NCBI RefSeq assembly: GCF_001644195.2
Contig: NZ_LWBL02000045.1
Coordinates: forward strand, 19,799 to 83,798
DNA: 64,000 bases
Origin: Bacillus marinisedimentorum
GTDB lineage: Bacteria; Bacillota; Bacilli; Bacillales; Bacillaceae_O
Direction: 5' to 3'
Shown: piece by piece, positions 30,199 through 39,101 of the stretch
How positions within the stretch are numbered: the first letter of the stretch is position 1
Layout of the letters: every line of letters begins with the position of its first letter
Notes under the pieces: model-generated
Database searches by the model: none
The model's input: only the letters and a program-made list of their open reading frames with translations
Told to the model about the DNA's origin: nothing
Made by a program: the position numbers and the translations under genes

Positions 30199-30942
30199 CT
30201 ACTTATGTTTATCAGCGTTCCCGGCATCTTCTGTCAGAAAAACCGGCTCCCCGTCTTTAATGGTATATGGAACCGAAAAAGCAGGGACAAACGGACTATC
30301 TTCCACCAGTATGCTTCTGATATCGTCCCCATACTCGAAATCGTATTCCCCGGATTGAAGCTTCCTGTTCAGGTCAATCCGATAATCAACGAATACTTCA
30401 CCTTTGTTATCAATAATCAGCGGCAGGAAACTGTCCGAAAATGGGCTTGGCACCTTTGGAGGACTGCTGTATCCCAGTTTTTCATAATCCAGCGTATAAC
30501 GGCCGTTGGCAAGTACTTCGCTGAACGGCGGATAGCCGTGCTTTTTCCGGTGCAAATTGAGATTGACCTTAAGCTCCCGTATATATTCCGCGGTCTGTAA
30601 ATCTATGAGCTTCACTTCAGGATCTGTCTCAACATTTATCAACACGTATTGATAAATGCCTCCGCTTTCAAAAGAATTACCGGGTGCGTCCTGCATATAG
30701 GCAGGAATAAGCTTGTTGAAGTCAATCGGATACTTCCGGTACACCGGAGTCGACATGTCCCTTGTTTTAATTGGAAGAAGGCCGTTCTCCGTTTCCCTGT
30801 ATTGATCCACCGCCTTTTGCACCGCTGCCAGCTGGTCCTCATACGGAACCCGGTTTCCTGCACGTTCTTCTTCGGGATAAAGACATCCGCTTAACATCGC
30901 TGTAGATAACAACATTATCAGTAAAAGTGCAAATCTCATCAT
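30199..30942 (-). CDS. yphF: YphF, putative lipoprotein
   Basis: 247 residues. The N-terminal hydrophobic segment ends in the lipobox LSGC (Cys20), so it is expected to be lipid-anchored outside the membrane. The rest is a soluble domain of unknown function (EDQLAAVQKAVDQYRETENGLLP typical of the family). ATGATG start after GAAGGATGG. Twelve bp after yphE, so the two form an operon, as in B. subtilis. Confidence 0.85.
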   Translation of the reverse strand: MMRFALLLIMLLSTAMLSGCLYPEEERAGNRVPYEDQLAAVQKAVDQYRETENGLLPIKTRDMSTPVYRKYPIDFNKLIPAYMQDAPGNSFESGGIYQYVLINVETDPEVKLIDLQTAEYIRELKVNLNLHRKKHGYPPFSEVLANGRYTLDYEKLGYSSPPKVPSPFSDSFLPLIIDNKGEVFVDYRIDLNRKLQSGEYDFEYGDDIRSILVEDSPFVPAFSVPYTIKDGEPVFLTEDAGNADKHK

Positions 30943-30954
30943 GCTACCATCCTT

Positions 30955-31155
30955 CTATTCAGGCACCGGTCCGCTGAAGACGACAAAAATCATGACAATC
31001 CCAGCTAAAAAGACCAGCACATATGCTATAAATGATACAACAAATCGGAATACCCCTTTTAGTTTAGTCCTGCTGATAAGTATCAGCACAACGGATATGA
31101 ACATGGCGAATATTGCGCCGAGTGAAAACCACATCTTCAGTAATGCAATTGACAT
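30955..31155 (-). CDS. yphE: YphE, DUF2768 small membrane protein
   Basis: 66 residues with two hydrophobic helices (about 5-27 and 38-62) joined by a short basic loop SRTKLKG. Function unknown; found with yphF in spore formers. ATG at 31155 follows AAAGGAAGAGG. The open frame extends eight codons further but without a site. Confidence 0.8.
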   Translation of the reverse strand: MSIALLKMWFSLGAIFAMFISVVLILISRTKLKGVFRFVVSFIAYVLVFLAGIVMIFVVFSGPVPE

Positions 31156-31254
31156 TAACCTCTTCCTTTCATCCCACACATCCCTTAAGTACGGGTTAAA
31201 TTATAGCACATTTTTTTCTATGCAGGAAAAATGAAATGTGCCAGGCTCCGTTTG

Positions 31255-31351
31255 GCCGCTTACATTATAAGCGGACACGCCCGCGAGAAGGTGGTTTTTC
31301 TGTAGCGGCACGGCTTATGGCGAGGGCATGCTAGACCTGGAACCTGACAAT
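31255..31351 (+). repeat. Dispersed hairpin repeat, copy 5 (diverged)
   Basis: Shows TATAAGCGG paired with GGCTTATGGCG across a GC-rich centre, then GCTAGACCTGGAACCTGACA in place of the usual terminal block. Same orientation. Confidence 0.55.
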
Positions 31352-31508
31352 GGAGATACGGAGAAGGGCGTGTTGCACGATTACATACGAGATATGCGAG
31401 CTCGGAAAGGGCATTTTCATGAGATGTCACCCGCTGGATCTTTCACATAAAATGCGAGGTCCGGGTTGACGTTGACGAATTGATAAGATCCTCAGGCAGT
31501 AACGTGAA

Positions 31509-31629
31509 GGAGGTGAAAAAGTGCTGAATACCGCACGGCAATCATGCCGGTGACTATCCGGTCCTGTTTTCTAAATATAATCCGGTATTGATAATGATCG
31601 CAGTATTGTTATCAGTTATAGCGGTGTAA
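31509..31629 (+). pseudogene. Possible broken small hydrophobic-protein gene
   Basis: A very strong ribosome site (GAAGGAGGTGAAAAA) precedes GTG at 31521, but that frame stops after ten codons. One frame over, the DNA reads GDYPVLFSKYNPVLIMIAVL and ends in LSVIAV then TAA at about 31629. The hydrophobic end resembles the short single-helix sporulation peptides of the YjcZ type. A one-base frameshift would join the two. Speculative. Confidence 0.25.
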
Positions 31630-31675
31630 CTGTTGTTAACGAGAGGGTAAAATTAAAGGTAAAGGAGGAGGTCTG

Positions 31676-31765
31676 ATGAGTATAAATTATCGAAACGAAA
31701 GAACCGAAGGAGTTTTAGCGCTTGAGATCTTGAACAAGAGAGCGCACCTAACTGCCTCCAATTAG
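31676..31765 (+). CDS. Possible micropeptide (29 codons)
   Basis: ATG preceded by AAAGGAGGAGGTCTG, the best ribosome site in the region, then 29 codons starting MSINYRNERTEG and a TAG. No family recognised. It stands immediately before the tandem array and might be the leader of a transcript running into it. Confidence 0.25.
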   Translation: MSINYRNERTEGVLALEILNKRAHLTASN

Positions 31766-31769
31766 GAGA

Positions 31770-32255
31770 AAAACACAAGGTAACGTACTGAACCTACATT
31801 CAGTGCTGTTAATCAGCTGAATGAACAAAATACAGGCACTGAACCAAAATTCAGTACCTCTAATTAGCCAAAACTCACAAGTAAACGCACTGAACCTCCA
31901 TTCAGTGCTGTTAATCAGCTGAATGTACAAAGTACAGGCACTGAACCAAAATTCAGTACCTCTAATTAGCCAAAACCCGCAAGTAAACGCACTGAACCTC
32001 CATTCAGTGCTGTTAATCCGCTGAATGTACAAAATACAGGCACTGAACCAAAATTCAGTACCTCTAATTAGCCAAAACCCGCAAGTAAACGCACTGAACC
32101 TCCATTCAGTGCTGTTAATCCGCTTAATGAACAAAATACAGGCACTGAACCAAAATTCAGTACCTCTAATTAGCTAAAACCCGCAAGTAAACGCACTGAA
32201 CCTCCATTCAGTGCTGTTAATCAGCTGAATGAACAAAATACAGGCACTGAACCAC
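31770..32255. repeat. Tandem array, 102-bp period built from two 51-bp half units
   Basis: About five direct copies: equivalent positions (GTAAACGCACTGAACC) start at 31881, 31983, 32085 and 32187, exactly 102 bp apart, with a diverged first copy before them. Each unit has two half units 51 bp apart, both containing CACTGAACC-NNN-ATTCAGT, a small inverted repeat (ACTGAA/TTCAGT). The first copy is the most diverged, the inner ones almost identical. There are no unique spacers, so it is not CRISPR. Confidence 0.95.
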
Positions 32256-32320
32256 AAAACCAGTTATAAGAAGCACAAAGATTGGCATGTCTACTCTCCG
32301 GCTTCAAAACTGGTTTTTTG
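32256..32320 (+). terminator. Hairpin with T-run closing the tandem array
   Basis: AAAACCAGTT (32256-32265) pairs with AACTGGTTTT (32308-32317); inside, GAAGC pairs with GCTTC. A T-run follows on the plus strand. The loop is long for a terminator, so it may be part of a structured RNA. Confidence 0.5.
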
Positions 32321-32368
32321 CCCCTGCATTTAACTGCCGCAAAAAACTTCCAGTTTATCACTGCACAG

Positions 32369-32407
32369 AAAAAGACTGAAGCAAGAGGGCGGTCTTGCTC
32401 CAGTCTA
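32369..32407 (-). terminator. Terminator of spoVIF
   Basis: Minus-strand stem AGACTGGAGCAAGA/TCTTGCTTCAGTCT (one mismatch) with TTTTTC, about 75 bp after the stop. Confidence 0.8.
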
Positions 32408-32481
32408 GTTGACTAACGATTCCCTTGACATTCATAGCCTTTCACTCTAACTTATGCATTCCTTTTCTGATTGCCTCTTCA

Positions 32482-32766
32482 TTAGCCCATTTTATTATCA
32501 TTGTTATCCTGATTTACCATTTGGCTAAGCGAGCCAAAGTTCAGGGGCATATTCTTTTGTGTTACCGCCTTGACGATTTCGTCTTCCTTTTCTTTTGTGA
32601 CCGGCATTCCTGTCAGTGCAGAAAGCTGGCGGACAAGCTGGCGAATGGTTTGGTCATCGTTGAAATCTGCGTTTTTTACTGAATCAGCGATCTGGAAAAT
32701 ATCCTGCTGTTTCACGTTAGCCTTATTTTCAATAAAGTCGAAGAAATTTCCGTTATTCTGCTGCAC
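32482..32766 (-). CDS. spoVIF: SpoVIF, stage VI sporulation protein F
   Basis: 94-residue protein of the SpoVIF family (B. subtilis yjcC), which helps localise GerE-dependent coat proteins late in sporulation. The family shows in NFFDFIENKANVKQQDIFQIADSV and LSALTGMPVTKEKEDEIVKA; the charged, Asn-rich tail is usual. GTG start at 32766 with AGAGGAGG 10 bp upstream. In B. subtilis the gene is far from gpsA, so its place here is a local rearrangement. Confidence 0.85.
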   Translation of the reverse strand: MQQNNGNFFDFIENKANVKQQDIFQIADSVKNADFNDDQTIRQLVRQLSALTGMPVTKEKEDEIVKAVTQKNMPLNFGSLSQMVNQDNNDNKMG

Positions 32767-32843
32767 CGTCCTACGTCCTCCTCTTTGTAATGTTCAAAGA
32801 TAGTGTATGAACGGACGGCAGAATTGGTGAATACACCCAGATC

Positions 32844-33881
32844 TTACTTTATTATCTCTCCATACATTGCCGATAAATCCTCCATCTCGTGGGTGCGCAT
32901 CCGTGTCATCAATCCGTCGACTGCTTCTTTCGGATCCATTGCATCAAACAGCACATGATAGAGCGCATCTGTTATCGGCATTTTCACGTCATATTCCCGT
33001 GCCATCTCATATACGGCTTTCGTCGTTCTGACGCCTTCTACGACCATCCCCATGCCTGACAGCACTTCATCAAGGGACTTACCCTTTCCAATCAGATTTC
33101 CGGCCCGCCAATTGCGGCTATGCTGGCTCGTTCCGGTTACGATCAAGTCCCCGATTCCGGCCAGTCCTGAAAACGTGATTGGATTTGCTCCCAATTTTGT
33201 CCCCAAACGGGCGATTTCAGCCAGCCCCCTGGTGATTAGTGCCGCTTTCGCATTATCCCCGTAACCGAGTCCGTCAGAGATGCCGGCGCCGAGCGCAATG
33301 ATATTTTTCAATGCCCCCCCAATTTCAACACCGATGATGTCAGGATTGGTATACACCCGCAAATGCTGGTTGATGAACAAGTCCTGCACTTTTTCAGCCT
33401 CTTTTAAATTTTTGGAAGAGACGGTAACAGTTGTCGGCTGCCTGCGGCTCACTTCTTCGGCATGGCTTGGGCCAGATAGGACAACCACACCGGAGCGCAG
33501 CTTTTCCGGCAGCTCCTGTTCGATTACTTCTGAAACCCTGAGGAAGGTGCCTGGTTCGATGCCTTTACTTACATGGACGATTGTTTTTGGGCCGTCAAGC
33601 GTGTTTTTCAATTTGCCGGCCACTTCCCTCATCGCTTTCGTAGGCACTGCAAGAACGATATAGTCAGCACCGAGAACCGCTTCTTTCATATCCTCAAACG
33701 CTTCAATATTCTCAGGAAGTTCAATGCCCGGCAAATATTTTTCGTTGGTATGATTTTCGTTTATTTCACGAACCTGTTCACTTCTGTGTGACCAAAGCCT
33801 GACGTCATGGCCGTTATCTGCAAGCACCATTGCAAGAGCAGTCCCCCAGCTTCCTGCTCCGAGTATCGCCGCTTTTTCCAT
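32844..33881 (-). CDS. gpsA: Glycerol-3-phosphate dehydrogenase [NAD(P)+]
   Basis: Makes sn-glycerol 3-phosphate from dihydroxyacetone phosphate for phospholipid synthesis. 345 residues with the N-terminal [20 protein letters not shown], the catalytic lysine segment [13 protein letters not shown] and [14 protein letters not shown] at 33881 after GGAGTGG; a GTG three codons earlier overlaps that site. Follows der by 20 bp; plsC elsewhere in the window uses its product. Confidence 0.96.
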   Translation of the reverse strand: MEKAAILGAGSWGTALAMVLADNGHDVRLWSHRSEQVREINENHTNEKYLPGIELPENIEAFEDMKEAVLGADYIVLAVPTKAMREVAGKLKNTLDGPKTIVHVSKGIEPGTFLRVSEVIEQELPEKLRSGVVVLSGPSHAEEVSRRQPTTVTVSSKNLKEAEKVQDLFINQHLRVYTNPDIIGVEIGGALKNIIALGAGISDGLGYGDNAKAALITRGLAEIARLGTKLGANPITFSGLAGIGDLIVTGTSQHSRNWRAGNLIGKGKSLDEVLSGMGMVVEGVRTTKAVYEMAREYDVKMPITDALYHVLFDAMDPKEAVDGLMTRMRTHEMEDLSAMYGEIIK

Positions 33882-33901
33882 TTTTACCACTCCAAATCTT
33901 A

Positions 33902-35212
33902 TTATTTTCTTGCCCTTGCGAAAATTTTGATTGGCGTGCCAATAAATCCGAACGCTTCCCGGATTCTGTTTTCGAGAAAGCGCCGGTAGGAAAAGTGCAT
34001 AAGCTCCGGATCATTTACAAAAACGACAAATGAGGGCGGCTTCACCGAAACCTGGGTACTGTAATAAATTTTCAGCCTTCTGCCGTTTTCAGTAGGTGTC
34101 GGATTCATTGCAACAGCATCCATGACCACTTCGTTCAATATATTGGTCTGCACGCGCAGCGCATGATTTTCTGCAGCGAGATCGATCATCGGCAGCAGGG
34201 TCTGTACACGCTTTTTCGTCTTTGCCGACAGAAATACGATTGGTGCATAATCAAGGAATTGGAAATGATCACGGATTTTTTGTTCGAAATTCCGCATCGT
34301 TTTGTCGTCCTTCTCTACTGCATCCCATTTGTTCACGACAATGACGACGGCCCGGCCGGCTTCATGAGCATAACCGGCAATCTTTTTATCCTGCTCGATG
34401 ATCCCTTCTTCTCCGTCTATGACGACAAGTACGACATCAGATCGCTCAATTGCTTTCAACGCACGCAAAACGCTGTATTTTTCAGTGCTTTCGTAAACTT
34501 TGCCGCGTTTCCGCATTCCCGCGGTATCAATGATGACATATTCATTGTCTTCTTTTTCAAACGTCGTATCGATTGCATCTCTGGTCGTCCCCGGTATATT
34601 GCTTACAATCACACGCTCTTCTCCGAGGATGGCATTGACTAGCGATGACTTGCCGACATTAGGGCGCCCGATCAGGGAAAACTTAATGGCGTGCTCATCA
34701 AGGCCATCCTCCTCTTCACCGGGAAAATGAGAGATGACAGCATCGAGAAGGTCACCAAGCCCGGTGCCGTGCGATCCTGAAATCGGATAAGGCTCCCCGA
34801 AACCAAGGGAAAAAAATTCGTAAACTTCAGCCCGCATTTCCGGGTTGTCCATCTTATTGACAGCCAGGACGACCGGCTTTTCCGATTTAAACAAGAGGGT
34901 AGCCACTTCTTCATCGGCGGCCGTAATCCCTTCTCGTCCATTCACCAAGAAAATGATGACATCCGCTTCCTCAATTGCAATGTCAGCCTGCTGGCGCATC
35001 TGTACGAGGAGAGGTTCATCGCCGATTTCTATGCCGCCTGTATCAATCAGATTGAAATCTCTGTTCAGCCATTCGGCTTTACTGTATATGCGGTCGCGGG
35101 TAACACCCGGTATATCTTCCACAATGGAGATCCGCTCTCCCACAACTCTGTTGAAAATGGTCGATTTTCCCACATTGGGTCTTCCGACAATGGCTACGAC
35201 TGGTTTTGGCAT
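33902..35212 (-). CDS. der: Der (EngA), ribosome assembly GTPase
   Basis: Essential GTPase with two tandem G domains needed for 50S subunit maturation. Both P-loops read GRPNVGKS (near residues 8 and 183), with NKMD and NKWD specificity motifs, and a C-terminal KH-like domain. 436 residues, normal length. ATG at 35212 after AAAGGAATGG; the frame extends six codons more. Forms a unit with gpsA. Confidence 0.96.
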   Translation of the reverse strand: MPKPVVAIVGRPNVGKSTIFNRVVGERISIVEDIPGVTRDRIYSKAEWLNRDFNLIDTGGIEIGDEPLLVQMRQQADIAIEEADVIIFLVNGREGITAADEEVATLLFKSEKPVVLAVNKMDNPEMRAEVYEFFSLGFGEPYPISGSHGTGLGDLLDAVISHFPGEEEDGLDEHAIKFSLIGRPNVGKSSLVNAILGEERVIVSNIPGTTRDAIDTTFEKEDNEYVIIDTAGMRKRGKVYESTEKYSVLRALKAIERSDVVLVVIDGEEGIIEQDKKIAGYAHEAGRAVVIVVNKWDAVEKDDKTMRNFEQKIRDHFQFLDYAPIVFLSAKTKKRVQTLLPMIDLAAENHALRVQTNILNEVVMDAVAMNPTPTENGRRLKIYYSTQVSVKPPSFVVFVNDPELMHFSYRRFLENRIREAFGFIGTPIKIFARARK

Positions 35213-35282
35213 CAAGACCATTCCTTTCACTATGTATTCGGACGATATACATAACTATTCCCGAATAAACTTCTTTAAAAGC

Positions 35283-35311
35283 AAAGAAAACCCTTCTTTG
35301 CCAAGAAGGGA
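35283..35311 (-). terminator. Terminator of the yphA/YIEGIA operon
   Basis: Stem CCCTTCTT/AAGAAGGG followed by TTTTCTTT on the minus strand, between the capping-subunit gene and der. Confidence 0.75.
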
Positions 35312-35364
35312 TTCACATCCAAATTATCATAACAGAAAAAAGGCGCCGGCACAATTTACTGCCG

Positions 35365-35550
35365 TCAATGCTTTACAATGACGTACATCTCTTCGCCAAG
35401 TCCATGTGCGATCCCATCGAGTATAGCTTCCAGGTTGCCTGCCACAAATTCCATTTCTTCTTTCGTTTCACAGATGAACGACGCAGTCCCTCCGGAAACT
35501 TTATTAGGATTGGTTGTAATAACGGCTAATATATATTTTTCTAAATTCAC
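35365..35550 (-). CDS. Capping complex subunit for YIEGIA
   Basis: 61-residue protein matching the small partner of YIEGIA proteins: ILAVITTNPNKVSGGTASFI and the C-terminal EEMYVIVKH. Known only as a sporulation-lineage pair; mechanism unknown. GTG start overlaps the YIEGIA stop by 4 bp (GTGA), so the two are translated together. Last gene before the terminator. Confidence 0.85.
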   Translation of the reverse strand: MNLEKYILAVITTNPNKVSGGTASFICETKEEMEFVAGNLEAILDGIAHGLGEEMYVIVKH

Positions 35551-36443
35551 TTCAGCTTACGCCCCTTTTTGTTCGCTTTTGACTCAGTGGGCATCCGGAT
35601 GGCATTTTCGAGAATCGGCACAGCCCCGAGTATGCTGATGGCCTTTTCCACATCTTTTGCCTGCGGCAGGATGAAAATTCCAATCCTCCCATCATCCAAA
35701 TCTCGTTTGATCAGCGGCACAAGTGCCGGGGTCCCCGAATCCCTGTATACGCCTAATGACACAGAGATATCATGCAGAATCGCCTGGCGCTGGCCAAGGT
35801 TGGCGATCGTTGACCGCACATCGAAATTTTTCGGCTTCATAATGAAACCGAGTCCATTTTCGATGATTTCTTGCTGGCGTGCCGGCAGACCAATGTTCAT
35901 GATATAAATATCATCAACATACAGTCCTGCTCCTTCAAATGTCAGGGGTGCCTGTTCAATCTCTACAATATCCCTCATTTTGCCTCCGCTCATCATTTTA
36001 TTGGTAATGTAAAAACTTATCGCCGCGGCAGCAAGGCCAGCCCATATGTTAAATGCAAGATAAAAAAGCGTCGTCAAAAACGAAGTGAAGATGACAAGAT
36101 AGTTACGTCCTTCAAACGCAATGGCAATGCCCTCAATATAAGCCTCTCCCCGGGGGACAAGCTCATACCCGTCCAGGCCGGTAAGTGTATTCCGCTCCAT
36201 ATTCCTCACTTCACGGAATTGGCTTGCAGCCAGTGCCAAAAAAGTTATGGCCGTGAATTCCTGCTCCATGATTGCAGGCACTGCAACTGTCCCCAGGCCC
36301 GCCGCAATGAATCCAAGGGCTACATGGATAATTTTTCCGTGCAAATATGTAGGATACTGGCGATAATCTGTCTTAAGCATATAGATTCTAGTAGCTGTGC
36401 CGATTATAACGCCCAATAATATTGGATATGTATACTCATTCAT
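35547..36443 (-). CDS. YIEGIA family membrane protein (YphB-like position)
   Basis: 298 residues with five to six membrane helices in the first 160 residues, then a soluble domain. The name-giving motif YIEGIA is present near residue 107, after GLDGYELVPRGEA. The family is restricted to spore formers and has no assigned biochemical role. ATG 5 bp after AGGGG; it overlaps yphA by 4 bp (ATGA), so yphA, YIEGIA and the capping subunit form one coupled operon. Confidence 0.88.
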   Translation of the reverse strand: MNEYTYPILLGVIIGTATRIYMLKTDYRQYPTYLHGKIIHVALGFIAAGLGTVAVPAIMEQEFTAITFLALAASQFREVRNMERNTLTGLDGYELVPRGEAYIEGIAIAFEGRNYLVIFTSFLTTLFYLAFNIWAGLAAAAISFYITNKMMSGGKMRDIVEIEQAPLTFEGAGLYVDDIYIMNIGLPARQQEIIENGLGFIMKPKNFDVRSTIANLGQRQAILHDISVSLGVYRDSGTPALVPLIKRDLDDGRIGIFILPQAKDVEKAISILGAVPILENAIRMPTESKANKKGRKLK

Positions 36444-37042
36444 ATTTTCCCCTGCCTTTGTCTGTTATATTTTTGCAAGGACTGTTCAAAAAATGCGGCT
36501 GCAGATTCGAAAACTGACAACGTTATGATGACTGCTAAGCCAATTGCCGCCAAATCAAGAAACCCCAGTGTGCCGGGAATGTATTGCAATCCCATTCGTC
36601 CAAGCTGAAGTTCATAAATCATCTCGGCCTGTGCAGCTGAGATGGAAAAAGCAGCAGCTCTTATTAAAGGCGCTCGCAGGAAAAAGAAAGGAATCATACT
36701 ACCGGCAACTGCAGGAATCAGCGATTCATTTAATAATATGATTGCAGGATCGACTAGCTGAAGAAACCGGATTGCTGCCATCAGAAGTGTAGAAACCATT
36801 GCTGCCGCAAAAAGCCGGGTGCGCTCCTGTGGTGAGGAAGCAGCTGTCCCTACAGAAATCAGAAGCAGTACAGCCGCGGCTGCATTGATTTCCCTTCCGC
36901 CGATTGTTATTTCGCTCCCGCTGGCTGCCAGCACAAACAGGACTGCTGCACTCATTAACCGGCTCGAGGCACCCTGTTTCATAAAAAAGGCCGCGATAAT
37001 CCAGAACATCCAAAAAAACCAGTAGAAAAAGATGCCTTCCAA
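36440..37042 (-). CDS. yphA: YphA family membrane protein
   Basis: 200-residue integral membrane protein, about six hydrophobic helices, with a short basic tail (KYNRQRQGK). Function unknown. TTG start at 37042, nine bases after GGTGG. First gene of the operon with the YIEGIA protein and its capping subunit. Confidence 0.75.
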   Translation of the reverse strand: MEGIFFYWFFWMFWIIAAFFMKQGASSRLMSAAVLFVLAASGSEITIGGREINAAAAVLLLISVGTAASSPQERTRLFAAAMVSTLLMAAIRFLQLVDPAIILLNESLIPAVAGSMIPFFFLRAPLIRAAAFSISAAQAEMIYELQLGRMGLQYIPGTLGFLDLAAIGLAVIITLSVFESAAAFFEQSLQKYNRQRQGKI

Positions 37043-37166
37043 CTTAATTCACCACCCTATAGTTTCCATTATGGTGCAGATTATGTAAGTTTAACCCTGC
37101 CAGGGAACAGCTTTGCATAAAAAAGGCCTAACGACTGGAAGCTATAGGTGAAGGAGGGATATTGAC

Positions 37167-37301
37167 ATGGGACAGGACCGCCAGGAGAAAAAATTAAAAA
37201 AGGCACGCCGGGTTGAATCAGACAGGGATCAGCAGCAATCATACAAAGGCGCAGCCAGAATGGAAGGCCCCGACGAAGCCAGATCCCGCAACGGGCAATA
37301 G
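37167..37301 (+). CDS. ypzI: YpzI family small protein
   Basis: 44 residues, very basic and hydrophilic: MGQDRQEKKLKKARRVESDR, a QQQSYKGAARMEGPDEARS middle, then RNGQ. It matches the YpzI family of B. subtilis, located beside yphA and fni as here. Function unknown; the composition suggests nucleic-acid or coat association, an inference only. Strong site AAGGAGG seven bases before the ATG. Divergent from yphA. Confidence 0.85.
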   Translation: MGQDRQEKKLKKARRVESDRDQQQSYKGAARMEGPDEARSRNGQ

Positions 37302-37307
37302 CAAAGG

Positions 37308-37424
37308 GGAGGCCGCCCGCTTTGCAGTATATACATAAGCGGGCACACCCGAAGGAAGGGGACTTTTCCTTCCGGTAAGGGTTGCCGCTTATGACGTTAG
37401 CCGCTGACGGACGGAGCTGGACAC
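37308..37424 (+). repeat. Dispersed hairpin repeat, copy 6
   Basis: Stem CATAAGCGGGCA pairs with TTGCCGCTTATG; compared with copy 3 two pairs differ in a compensating way. Ends TAGCCGCTGACGGACGGAGC then TGGACAC. Same orientation as all others. Confidence 0.85.
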
Positions 37425-37990
37425 TAAGATACGCAGCGGGCAGCCGCTTTCCAGCCTTTCCGTAGGCGGGAATGCATCAGGCAGGTCGTTCTCCCCTTCC
37501 TGTTGCTGCAACACTTTTGCTGAATTAAAGATGGTGAATTTATAGGCACGGAAGGCGGCTTTCCGTGCCTTCATTTCATTCATTCACCTTAATGGAGACA
37601 CTGAATTTCGTTTCAATGCCTATAATTGCGGTTTCTCCACTCTTATGGGCACGGAAGAAAAATCCCACCCCTTTTCTTGGCCGCCACTTCCCTAACCGAA
37701 CTTACACATAATAAGAATCTTTTTATAATCCGGCAGCAGGGACGGAATTTTGTCTATTTACATAATAGAATTGATTTCAAACAAGACAATCGACTCAAAC
37801 AATTTATAGGTATCCCCAGGCTTCGGGCAGAAAAACGCTCCCAATATCCGATAGGTACGATATTTTTGGAAGGGAGCAGCTTAACTCACCCGGGTGCCAA
37901 GCTCCTCTGTTCTCTGCATCCGGGAATCGTTTCCTTAGTACGTATTTGAACCGCCCTTTTCTGCTTCCGTCTTTTCTAAAAATCCAAAAC

Positions 37991-38025
37991 AAAAAACGGA
38001 TTCCAGAATCTGGAACCCGTTTTTG
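37991..38025 (-). terminator. Terminator of fni
   Basis: Stem ACGGGTTCCAGA/TCTGGAATCCGT (one mismatch) with a T-run on the minus strand, 8 bp after the stop. Confidence 0.9.
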
Positions 38026-38032
38026 ATTCAAT

Positions 38033-39082
38033 TTATGATCTGAGGCTGAACTTTCTTGTATCAACCCCTCGTTCGTTAAGCCATTCCCTTGTTTCACCTA
38101 ATATGACCACAGGTGCATTCTTCAGTGATTTGATGTCCTCCGTGCCAAGAGCGGCCATGATAAGTTTGAATTCCTCTAGGAAAAACTCCACCGTTTTATT
38201 CAGCTCTGCTTCTCCTTCTTCCACTAGAATCGATAAGAAGTGGCCGGCCACACCGGCTGCTGAAGCGCCAAGGGAGATAGCTTTAGCCGCCTGGAGAGGG
38301 GTGGAAATCCCGCCAGAACCGATAATGCCGAGACCTGATACGGTCCCCGCTTCGACAATCGAGACAGGGGTAGGAATACCCCAGTCTTCAAATGCCTGAA
38401 GCGGCTGTAAACGCCGTTTATTTTCGACCCTGGCAAAGTTCGTGCCGCCGCTTCCTCCGATATCAATAATGGATACACCAGCATTTTTCAATGCCTTAGC
38501 GGTTTCCCGCCCCATACCGAAACCGACCTCTTTCACAATTACCGGTACAGAGATGCCGCGGGCGATTTTCTCAATGCTGGACATCCACCCGGAAAAAGAC
38601 CGGTCGCCTTCCGGCATGACAAGCTCCTGTACCGTATTGGCGTGCAGCTGCAAGGCATCGGCTTCAAGCATTTCAACTGCAAGCATCGCCTGATCATAGG
38701 ATGCTTCGCACCCTAAATTAGCAAAAACGAGACCATCGGGATTCTCGCGGCGGACCGCTTTAAATGTCGGTGTCTGGGCGGGGTCTTTCAACGCCGACAT
38801 TTGCGACCCGACGGCTATCGGCAACCCATACCTTCTTGCGGTCCTTGCCAGCATTCCGTTCAATTCTTCCGTTTTTCTGCCGCCGCCGCCTGTCATCGCA
38901 TTCACAATAATGGGCGAACTTAAAGTAAGTTCGCCCACATTTGTTCGTAATTCAACTTTGTTTACGTCTGATTCAGGGAGGCTGCGGTGTACAAAACGGA
39001 TATCCTCAAAACTTGGTGAAACCGGGTTTCTCGTTTCGAGGGCATATTTGATATGCTCCAGTTTCCGTTTCGATCTGCTCAA
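38033..39082 (-). CDS. fni: Isopentenyl-diphosphate delta-isomerase, type 2
   Basis: FMN-dependent isomerase interconverting IPP and DMAPP, feeding the heptaprenyl/undecaprenyl pathways. 349 residues with the N-terminal KRKLEHIKYAL, NAMTGGGG, VKEVGFGMG, and the FMN/phosphate loop IDIGGSGGTNFARVEN. The start is uncertain: TTG at 39082 gives the usual N-terminus (GGTGA site); GTG at 39091 is also open. It follows ypfD by 19 bp. Confidence 0.94.
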   Translation of the reverse strand: MSRSKRKLEHIKYALETRNPVSPSFEDIRFVHRSLPESDVNKVELRTNVGELTLSSPIIVNAMTGGGGRKTEELNGMLARTARRYGLPIAVGSQMSALKDPAQTPTFKAVRRENPDGLVFANLGCEASYDQAMLAVEMLEADALQLHANTVQELVMPEGDRSFSGWMSSIEKIARGISVPVIVKEVGFGMGRETAKALKNAGVSIIDIGGSGGTNFARVENKRRLQPLQAFEDWGIPTPVSIVEAGTVSGLGIIGSGGISTPLQAAKAISLGASAAGVAGHFLSILVEEGEAELNKTVEFFLEEFKLIMAALGTEDIKSLKNAPVVILGETREWLNERGVDTRKFSLRS

Positions 39083-39101
39083 AAAAATCACCGCAATTCG
39101 C

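Larger units (their letters stand above)
37302..38032. other. 730-bp intergenic region between ypzI and fni
   Basis: Contains hairpin repeat copy 6 (37308-37424), an isolated GC-rich inverted repeat GGCACGGAA/TTCCGTGCC near 37543-37570 and the fni terminator. No gene with a ribosome site was found. Confidence 0.6.

Noticed and set aside
31748..32134. Minus-strand 128-residue frame with a 34-residue Trp/Phe-rich repeat inside the tandem array
   Set aside because: It begins at a TTG without ribosome site and exists because the 102-bp period is divisible by three; composition is not protein-like.
31770..32255. CRISPR array
   Set aside because: Units are continuous direct repeats with no unique spacers, and no cas genes are near.
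37389..37583. 64-residue minus-strand frame
   Set aside because: Overlaps hairpin repeat copy 6 and ends in low-complexity sequence; no ribosome site.
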